Source: Verrucomicrobiota bacterium
GTDB taxonomy: Bacteria > Verrucomicrobiota > Verrucomicrobiia > Methylacidiphilales > Verrucolacustridaceae
Direction: 5' to 3'
DNA length: 11,624 nucleotides
Assembly: GCA_010024525.1 (NCBI GenBank)
Contig: RGGS01000021.1
Coordinates: forward strand, 1 to 11,624
Shown: positions 8,501 through 11,624 of the stretch, in pieces
Layout of the letters: each line of letters begins with the position of its first letter
Numbering within the stretch: the stretch's first letter is position 1
Notes under the pieces: generated by a model
Databases searched by the model: none
What the model was told of the DNA's origin: nothing
Seen by the model: only the letters and a program-made list of their open reading frames with translations
Program-made: the position numbers and the translations under genes

Positions 8501-9277
8501 CTGTTCCGCCAGTTTGACAATTTCTGCCGGAGGAAGACGTGTGATGATGTTGTAATATTTTCCGGCTGCCCCTTCTTTGAGGGTGGCGGAAAGCTGCAGA
8601 GATTTGATCTTTTTTAGCGTCTCCTCATTGGCCTGCGGATGAAGCACCATCTGGATCGCAAAAAGCTCTGGCTCGGTTCGTTTGGCCGGAGTTTTTCCGT
8701 CCTCGGATAACGCATTGGGCTGGATTTTGTCTTGGGGGCGATAAGTTCCCTCCCAACGGACATAATGCATGTCCGCCATCTTCTTTTGCATCGCGCTCAG
8801 GACTTTCCAGTCACCGTAAACCAGATAGGCGTTTTCCGGAATGTAATCGATGATCTCGACGCCTAACCGCTTGAGCTCCTCCATCCACCCGGGTTGCACC
8901 GGTCCGTTCCACTGGATCAACTGCAGACGCTTGCCGGAGAAATAGGCCAAAGGTTGGCGACGGGCCTTGGTCGCTGGCAGGTCCGTGTTGATTGGACCGG
9001 CATTGAGATAAATCACATTCGGCAGGGAAGGTTCACTCCCCGAAGTCGAAGAAGTGTTCTGGGGAGCAGGGCCCGAGGTAGCGGGAATTCCCCCACCCGT
9101 TCCTCCGGCGGAGGGGTTCGGTTGAGAACCGTAGGTCGCATTCGGAGCGGAGGAGAGCTCCGAACTCTTGGGACTGACACTCAGCCCATCGACTTTTGCT
9201 GAATTCCGGTTCCAAAAAAAGAAGATCAGAAGGAAGACAATCCCCAACCCAAAAAGGATTTGGAAACGCCGATTCAT
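2591..9277 (-). CDS. Giant secreted or membrane-anchored S8 (subtilisin, KP-43-like) serine peptidase with mosaic Ig-like/lamin-tail/MBG tail
   Basis: A serine endopeptidase of about 2,228 residues acting outside the cytoplasmic membrane. Residues 1-23 form a basic-then-hydrophobic export segment with no clear cleavage site, perhaps a signal anchor; 28-75 is a Ser/Gly/Pro linker; about 105-300 is propeptide-like. The S8 domain (about 308-660) has catalytic Asp322 (DSPID), His371 in DGHGNLNAHIIGG, oxyanion Asn488 (AAGNAG) and nucleophile Ser611 (SGTSHSTPGVAG). About 685-816 resembles the KP-43 C-terminal beta-barrel. Then come a CARDB-like domain (about 820-940), a lamin-tail domain (about 942-1112), putative-Ig repeats (1119-1286 and 1438-1606) interleaved with two jellyroll-like modules, an Ig-like module with YDG and MBG repeats (about 1806-2098), and a calcium-binding DPDGDG motif from 2121. 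The reading frame also permits a GTG start two codons earlier at 9281-9283, but the ATG at 9275-9277 has GAAAG seven bases upstream and fits better. Substrate unknown. Domain limits are estimated by eye. Confidence 0.92.
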   Translation of the reverse strand: MNRRFQILFGLGIVFLLIFFFWNRNSAKVDGLSVSPKSSELSSAPNATYGSQPNPSAGGTGGGIPATSGPAPQNTSSTSGSEPSLPNVIYLNAGPINTDLPATKARRQPLAYFSGKRLQLIQWNGPVQPGWMEELKRLGVEIIDYIPENAYLVYGDWKVLSAMQKKMADMHYVRWEGTYRPQDKIQPNALSEDGKTPAKRTEPELFAIQMVLHPQANEETLKKIKSLQLSATLKEGAAGKYYNIITRLPPAEIVKLAEQPDIISIGPYTLPKMMCERQAIIMAAQLNGSVPVLGSGYLAWLTDKGFTQAQFDSSGLVVDVTDSPIDNGTTNVNHFALYKDGTITNSPSRVVYNRLEGTANTGSVTQAQDGHGNLNAHIIGGQVNLNTSPHVDSSGYHFGMGVCPYVKLGGSIIFDASNFTTPNYDNLAARAYRDGARVSGNSWGADTAGAYDLDAQNYDRLVRDAQPTGSAVATAGNQQMTFVFAAGNAGSGTKTVGSPGTAKNVITAGAAENVQPFGGADSSGVADIGADSANDIIDFSSRGPCADSRAKPDIVAPGTHVSGGVPQAVKTMSGTGTKLAIFDGSGVSGGVSSIYFPSAGQQFYTASSGTSHSTPGVAGAAALVWQWFINKGWATAANPASPAMIKAYMVNAARYMTGVSANDNLYSNNQGMGMVNLDTSFDATPRLLRDQVGVDLFTASGQTRSYTGTISSSAKPVRITVAWTDAPGSTTGNAYKNNLDLTVVVNGTSYKGNVFSKGTSITGGSADARNNVESVFLPAGTTGSLVITVAATNINSDGVPNNSSSLDQDFALVAYNVNEVQSAAVVSAGSTLVTEGNSPANNAIDPNEAVTVGFTLKNVGTLDAANVTATLTAVNGVTPGADAVQNYGSLTAGGAAVTKNFSFSVAGTLGATFDAVLSLKDGTTDLGTVIYTFLLGPAPVTPVIISQVYGGGGNSGATYNQDYIELYNRSGTSQSLAGWSVQYASAAGTSWTPATLIGSIGAGKYFLVAMSTAGTTGSALPTPDATGATAMSATAGKVALVNSTTALSGANPVGSTGLQDLVGYGTTANGYEGAGPAPAPSATTAVFRAGGGTTDTDNNAADFTTGTPNPRNAGSVAAPPVITSTNAVSGFVGVSLSYQITASNGPTSFGASNLPTGLSVNTTNGLVSGAPTLAGTNVAQIFASNSSGRGTSNVTFTITPPQVPVITSIGTASGTVGTAFSYTITASNSPTSFGASNLPAGLSVNSQSGAITGTPTVAGTNTAVIFASNVAGTGSNNLVIGIAPASGGGTVTYLSENFSSCTNGDNISTNNTTSWGVNSNFPTLATAYQAGGALKLGSSGNAGSITTRTLNLSANGGAFSVSFKVKGWTTAEGPVVVVANGVSNSISYTATMSNAFETKSLNLSGGSSTSSVTFQTVGKKRLFLDDIVISSTAPSAAPTTITSATNVSGQVGNPLTYAITADNSPSSFGASSNLPAGLSLNPASGLISGTPTESVTNVVTVSASNSFGGTSTNVTFAIGPLLPPVITSTNTTNGTAGQVFSYQITATNSPTSFDASNLPTGLSVNNSNGLVFGIPQTPGTNTVVLSASNAAGVGTKNLTLVVAPASSVITLAAWDVGSQTSYGTSPLAPTTLAANLSAVGLTRGSGLTTTSTASAGGWGANGWLQGASGTVSSAVAANQFISFSLTPTNGYKMTITNISKLYYRRSATGPTNGVLQVQVGTNAFADVANLSFSSSSSSGASLGPIDLSTNASLQNISNGVPVNFRLVNLGSTNVTGTWYVYKTSTTGEASLVVNGTLVTTSNVTPVISTSGTLGSVSTTYGTASPTPTTFRLSGENLAAGILVSAPSGYEVSATGAAATDYAPSVTVGSSGTLAATTVYVRLAATTVPGTYAGNVQCTSLAATPVNVATASSTVAKKEISVSGVTANPKTYDGTTTATLTGSPGLVGVEGQDAANLGLGTPLADFVSANAGPDIEVVVTYSLTGSAAGYYTLTQPTGLLAEILAKPATLRANDQSKLKGTELLLGVGQTKFTSSGLVAGERIGTVTLTANGGTASNALAGTYLITPSDPVAPRTIPPNTFLAANYAFTYVDGTLTVVDAVTLSYWATQKGLTGDNALPNADPDGDGMSNLMEFYLGLDPALAAGNSGSAMTLSNGPSNTVSMTYRRAKGVSGVSAAVQANGDLSSASWDTNGVQETVTDKGDYEEVTATVTNPPGATRMFMRLKVSQP
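4460..4966 (-). repeat. Putative-Ig repeat pair 2 (units 3 and 4) within the giant peptidase
   Basis: Two units of about 85 residues (protein 1438-1522 and 1523-1606) share the pattern ITS...G..G....Y.ITA.NSP.SF.AS.NLP.GLS.N...GL..G.P...TN.V..SASN..G. This is the cadherin-like 'putative Ig' fold common in long bacterial surface proteins. The spacing to the first pair is regular: equivalent residues lie 319-320 apart (1121 to 1440, 1205 to 1525), suggesting duplication of a two-Ig-plus-jellyroll module. Confidence 0.8.
5420..5923 (-). repeat. Putative-Ig repeat pair 1 (units 1 and 2) within the giant peptidase
   Basis: Units of 84 residues (protein 1119-1202 and 1203-1286) begin PPVITSTNAVSG and VPVITSIGTASG and share SPTSFGASNLP-type and GLSVN...G..(S/T)G.PT.AGTN cores. 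They are followed by a jellyroll-like module (about 1287-1437, beginning near YLSENFSS), then the second pair and a second, longer module (about 1607-1800). The tandem similarity is seen directly; the fold assignment follows from the known pattern of this repeat family. Confidence 0.8.
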
Positions 9278-9376
9278 CAACACACTTTCGATGGTTTAGG
9301 GGCCATCATGAGGGTCTGTTATATCTATACTCGTATCTCCCGTTTAATCTAGGGATTACTGCAGATGTATTGTTAC

Positions 9377-9405
9377 ATTATAGGGACAAAAATAATAATC
9401 TCCAA
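9377..9405 (-). promoter_or_regulatory. Candidate sigma-70-type promoter for the giant peptidase
   Basis: On the minus strand a perfect TATAAT (9382-9377) is preceded at exactly 17 bases by TTGGAG (9405-9400), which matches the first three bases of the -35 consensus. The surrounding spacer is noticeably AT-richer than the coding DNA. The start codon at 9277 would give a leader of about 90-95 bases. The cyclase stop lies about 115 bases upstream of the -35, so the peptidase probably has its own promoter rather than depending on the cyclase unit. No intrinsic terminator is evident between them, so read-through is possible. The rest of the 244-base gap (9278-9521) shows nothing else I can support. 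Confidence 0.45.
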
Positions 9406-9521
9406 TAATCCTATCGCATTCAAGAGCAACGCTTTGCGCCTTGATTCTTCTTTGTCTTAATTTTAGTCCGACTCCTCTTTCATGAGATTCCCCATGGCTG
9501 GTCCGCCCAACGCTCTTTCCT

Positions 9522-11237
9522 CTACTTCCCCATCATCCTCCAGACCCCGTCCCAACCCGCACCCGGAGGATGTTGCCGCAGAATTTTGACCCTCTCCAAA
9601 AACGCCCGGGCCGGCGCATCGGCATACTTCTCCACCAACTCCTGGAAGATCATCTCCGCCGCCGGCCAGGCCTGCTTGCGATACGCCTCCAACCCCTCAG
9701 CAAAACGAAGCCTTCGTTTGTCCAACTCCGGAGACAGCTTGCCCTGCAACGAAAGCAGCTCGTACACCTGCACAGGATCCGTCTTGCCCTTGACCGCGAT
9801 CGAATCCACCTCCCGGGTCTCCACGATCCGGCTGGCCATCCTTCCCGTCTCCTCGGAAATCAGAATCCGTGTCCCATACACGTTGTTGGCCGATTCCAGC
9901 CGGGACGCCAAATTCACCACGTCGCCCATCACGGTGTAACTGCGGGCCGTTTCACTTCCGATGTTGCCGACAATCACCTCCCCGGTGGCCAACCCGATCC
10001 GCAGATTGATTTCTGGAACATTTTTTCGCAACCCCATCAGCTCGGGCAGCTCCGTCCGGAAACGCGCCAACGCCTCCACCTGCCGCAAAGCTGCACGACA
10101 AGCCGCCGCCGCCTGCTCCTCCTCCGCCACAAAAGGCGGTCCCCAATAGGCCATGATCGCATCCCCGATGAACTTATCGATGATTCCATGCTCTTCCCGC
10201 ACACACTCCGACATCAGGGTAAAGTACCGGTTGATCACATTGACCAGACCACCCGGGGTCAGGTTTTCCCCCAAGGTGGTAAAACCCACCAAGTCGGCAA
10301 ACAATACCGTCATCACCCGCTTCTGCCCCGCCACATCCTCCGGTCGGCCCGGCAGGATTACCTTTTCCACGATCCGCGGATCGATGTAGGAGCCGATCGC
10401 CTTCTGCAGATTCTCTTTTCGCTTCAACTCATCCACCATCGCGTTGAAGCTGTCACCCAACTGCCCGATCTCGTCCTCCGGTAGTTTGCCCACGTGGGCA
10501 CTCAGGTTCCCCCCTTGAACCGCGCGGGTGGTGCGCAGCAGTTCCAGCACCGGCTTCGCCATGTTCCGGGAAATGACCCAGGCCGCACCCAACCCCAGCA
10601 CCACCGCCAACAACGTCGTGGCGGAACTGCTGATCAACACCCGGTTTTTTCTATGTTCCGCACGGATGGCGGAGATCTCTGCCATCCGCCCGGTAATGTC
10701 CTGCAGTTTGTTGCGCAGAGTTCGAAGCTCCGTTTGTCCCTTGAACGTGAACTCCAGTAGCTCCTTGGCCTTGGGCCGATCCCCCGCCTTTCGTGCCGCC
10801 AGCGTTGAACGCGCCAAATCGGTGGTGGAAGCAAAACTGCTTTCGATCTGCCCCACCACCTCGCGTGTTTGGGCGGCCAATTCCCTTGCTTGGGGCTCAT
10901 CCGGCAACACCTTGAGATCATCACGGAGTTGGGCAGCTAATTCATAAACCCGGGTGGTGTTTTTCTCAAAGTTCTCGGCGGCCTGCTTAATCGTCTCCGC
11001 ATCGGGTTGAGGCTCGCCGTACTCGCGATAAAGCCGCTCGAATGCAATCCGGCGAAACAGGCCCGCCTCATTCAGATCCGCCGCCTTGGCCGCCAACGGA
11101 ATCGTTTTTCGGGCCACCGTGGCCACGTCCCCCCCCAATCCTATGACTTCGATATTGGTGGTGATCGCCACCACCACGGTCAGGGCAATGATCCCCACCG
11201 CCAGGGCAAAGATCTTAAGGGCGATCGAATGTTTCAT
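9522..11237 (-). CDS. Membrane class III adenylate cyclase with helical extracytoplasmic sensor and HAMP domain
   Basis: This inner-membrane signalling enzyme makes cAMP from ATP. The 571 residues show: a first membrane helix (about 8-28); an all-helical, charge-rich extracytoplasmic region (about 30-197) resembling four-helix-bundle chemoreceptor sensors; a second helix (about 201-221); a HAMP linker (about 220-272, with MAKPVLELL and DEIGQLGDSFNAMVDEL); and the catalytic domain (about 307-490). Catalytic residues are complete: metal-binding Asp315 (FADLVGFT) and Asp359 (IGDA), adenine-selecting Lys355 (DKFIGD) and Asp439 (VMGD), and transition-state Asn442 and Arg446 (VVNLASRLE). Lys and Asp at the purine positions argue for ATP rather than GTP. 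The tail (about 500-560) is the helical F.EGLEAYR...W..AE..F repeat often found at the end of such cyclases. The ATG at 11237 lies 21 bases after the DUF202 gene. It has no Shine-Dalgarno; instead a run of 11 C on its coding strand lies close upstream. The sensed signal is unknown. Confidence 0.93.
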   Translation of the reverse strand: MKHSIALKIFALAVGIIALTVVVAITTNIEVIGLGGDVATVARKTIPLAAKAADLNEAGLFRRIAFERLYREYGEPQPDAETIKQAAENFEKNTTRVYELAAQLRDDLKVLPDEPQARELAAQTREVVGQIESSFASTTDLARSTLAARKAGDRPKAKELLEFTFKGQTELRTLRNKLQDITGRMAEISAIRAEHRKNRVLISSSATTLLAVVLGLGAAWVISRNMAKPVLELLRTTRAVQGGNLSAHVGKLPEDEIGQLGDSFNAMVDELKRKENLQKAIGSYIDPRIVEKVILPGRPEDVAGQKRVMTVLFADLVGFTTLGENLTPGGLVNVINRYFTLMSECVREEHGIIDKFIGDAIMAYWGPPFVAEEEQAAAACRAALRQVEALARFRTELPELMGLRKNVPEINLRIGLATGEVIVGNIGSETARSYTVMGDVVNLASRLESANNVYGTRILISEETGRMASRIVETREVDSIAVKGKTDPVQVYELLSLQGKLSPELDKRRLRFAEGLEAYRKQAWPAAEMIFQELVEKYADAPARAFLERVKILRQHPPGAGWDGVWRMMGK

Positions 11238-11245
11238 GCTAAGGT

Positions 11246-11256
11246 GGGGGGGGGGG
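11246..11256. repeat. Eleven-base homopolymer (G on plus strand, C on coding strand)
   Basis: Eleven consecutive G lie between the DUF202 stop (11259-11261) and the cyclase start (11235-11237). On the coding strand the C-run ends eight bases before the cyclase ATG, where a ribosome-binding site would normally be. The run is seen directly. It could be a slippage-prone tract that changes leader length, or a sequencing artefact in its exact length; it lies outside both reading frames, so neither protein would be frameshifted. Confidence 0.9.
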
Positions 11257-11258
11257 AC

Positions 11259-11561
11259 TTATTTTTTCCGGGCCACAGGTTTGCGGACGGACTGAATCTC
11301 CTTCGCCATCTTTTGGTACCGATGCCAACCATAAACTCCTGCCACCACCCCAACTGGGACACAGAGAAAACCGATCGTCTCAAACCACTTCTCCATGGCA
11401 AAGTGGACAATGGAAACCCCGGCAATGATTAAGGTGATGGCCAGCCGGATATAGGACAGGAAGGTCCGCTCGTTCGCCAAAATTGTCCGATCGATCGCCA
11501 GTTCATCCCGCAGGATCAACGCGCTTTTCTTGAAACGTTCGTAGGGTCGGCTCTCTTTCAC
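11259..11561 (-). CDS. Small DUF202-family inner membrane protein
   Basis: The 100-residue protein carries the hallmark of the DUF202 (YidH-like) family, LANERTFLSYIRLAI at about residues 28-42, just before the first membrane helix (about 38-54). A second hydrophobic segment (about 62-80, TIGFLCVPVGVVAGVYG) follows, and the protein ends in a basic tail (KPVARKK). Length and two-helix topology fit the family, whose molecular function is not established. The start is the GTG at 11559-11561, because a TGA lies in frame five codons upstream and no other start precedes the conserved segment. A nearby ATG (11566-11568) is in the wrong frame. No clear Shine-Dalgarno is seen. Same strand and a 21-base gap make an operon with the downstream cyclase likely, which suggests, but does not show, a shared envelope-related role. 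Confidence 0.87.
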   Translation of the reverse strand: MKESRPYERFKKSALILRDELAIDRTILANERTFLSYIRLAITLIIAGVSIVHFAMEKWFETIGFLCVPVGVVAGVYGWHRYQKMAKEIQSVRKPVARKK

Positions 11562-11606
11562 GAACCATGATCATGCCTCAACCCCTCCCAACCCTCAACT
11601 CTGGAG

Positions 11607-11624
11607 GCCGGGCCCGGGCCCGGC
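11607..11624. repeat. Perfect 18-base GC palindrome at the window edge
   Basis: GCCGGGCCCGGGCCCGGC is its own reverse complement and consists of alternating GGG and CCC triplets. It lies about 45 bases upstream of the DUF202 start and may continue beyond the window. It could be a terminator stem for a gene to the right, a recurring intergenic palindrome or an operator; the sequence alone does not decide. The bases between it and the DUF202 start (11562-11606) are C-rich with no recognisable promoter. Confidence 0.5.

Noticed and set aside
3042..8617. Many plus-strand open frames opposite the giant peptidase (for example 5901-6335 and 7497-7907)
   Set aside because: They are short, rich in Val/Pro/Ala, mirror the Thr/Ser/Asn/Gly-rich repeats of the peptidase, lack motifs, and do not form a coherent gene.
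9421..9521. Terminator or small RNA between the cyclase and the peptidase
   Set aside because: Only a three-base-pair stem (CGC-AAA-GCG) is seen, with no supported structure, promoter pair or T-run arrangement.

Overview
The window is GC-rich and densely coded. It most resembles a chromosomal segment of the Verrucomicrobiota. That placement is an inference from three things: the giant secreted protein ends in a calcium-binding DPDGDG/'LGLDP' tail of a kind common in that phylum, the starts mostly lack good Shine-Dalgarno sequences, and an intergenic tract of AATCTT-type hexamers looks like repeats I associate with Opitutae-type genomes. No rRNA, tRNA, CRISPR array, transposase or phage gene was found.

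Layout. Positions 1-216 (minus strand) hold 72 codons that look like the C-terminal end of a MidA-type SAM-dependent methyltransferase, cut off from its catalytic domain. Positions 312-2387 (plus strand) carry a pgl-zwf operon (6-phosphogluconolactonase and glucose-6-phosphate dehydrogenase, the first two steps of the oxidative pentose phosphate pathway), joined by an ATGA stop/start overlap. As written, zwf is broken twice: a one-base frameshift near 1093, and a frame-changing internal deletion near 1420-1430 that removes about 50 codons, including the EKP-type motif region. Positions 2388-2590 form a 203-base convergent intergenic spacer with two hairpins and the hexamer tract.

Positions 2591-9277 (minus) encode one protein of about 2,228 residues. 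It has an N-terminal membrane segment, a propeptide, a KP-43-like subtilisin (S8) domain with all catalytic residues, and a long mosaic tail: beta-barrel, CARDB-like domain, lamin-tail domain, four putative-Ig repeats arranged as two pairs separated by jellyroll-like modules, YDG/MBG-type repeats and the calcium-binding tail. A TATAAT promoter candidate lies about 95 bases upstream of it.

Positions 9522-11561 (minus) hold a probable two-gene unit: a small DUF202 membrane protein followed, after 21 bases containing a run of 11 identical bases, by a membrane class III adenylate cyclase (helical extracytoplasmic sensor, HAMP, cyclase domain). The window ends in a perfect 18-base GC palindrome.

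Working together: pgl and zwf act in NADPH production if zwf is intact in the organism. The DUF202-cyclase pair is a plausible envelope-sensing cAMP module. The giant peptidase is an envelope or extracellular hydrolase with adhesion-type modules. I see no convincing new defence or mobile system. The most useful second looks are the double lesion in zwf, the G11 tract ahead of the cyclase, and the architecture and atypical histidine motif of the giant peptidase.
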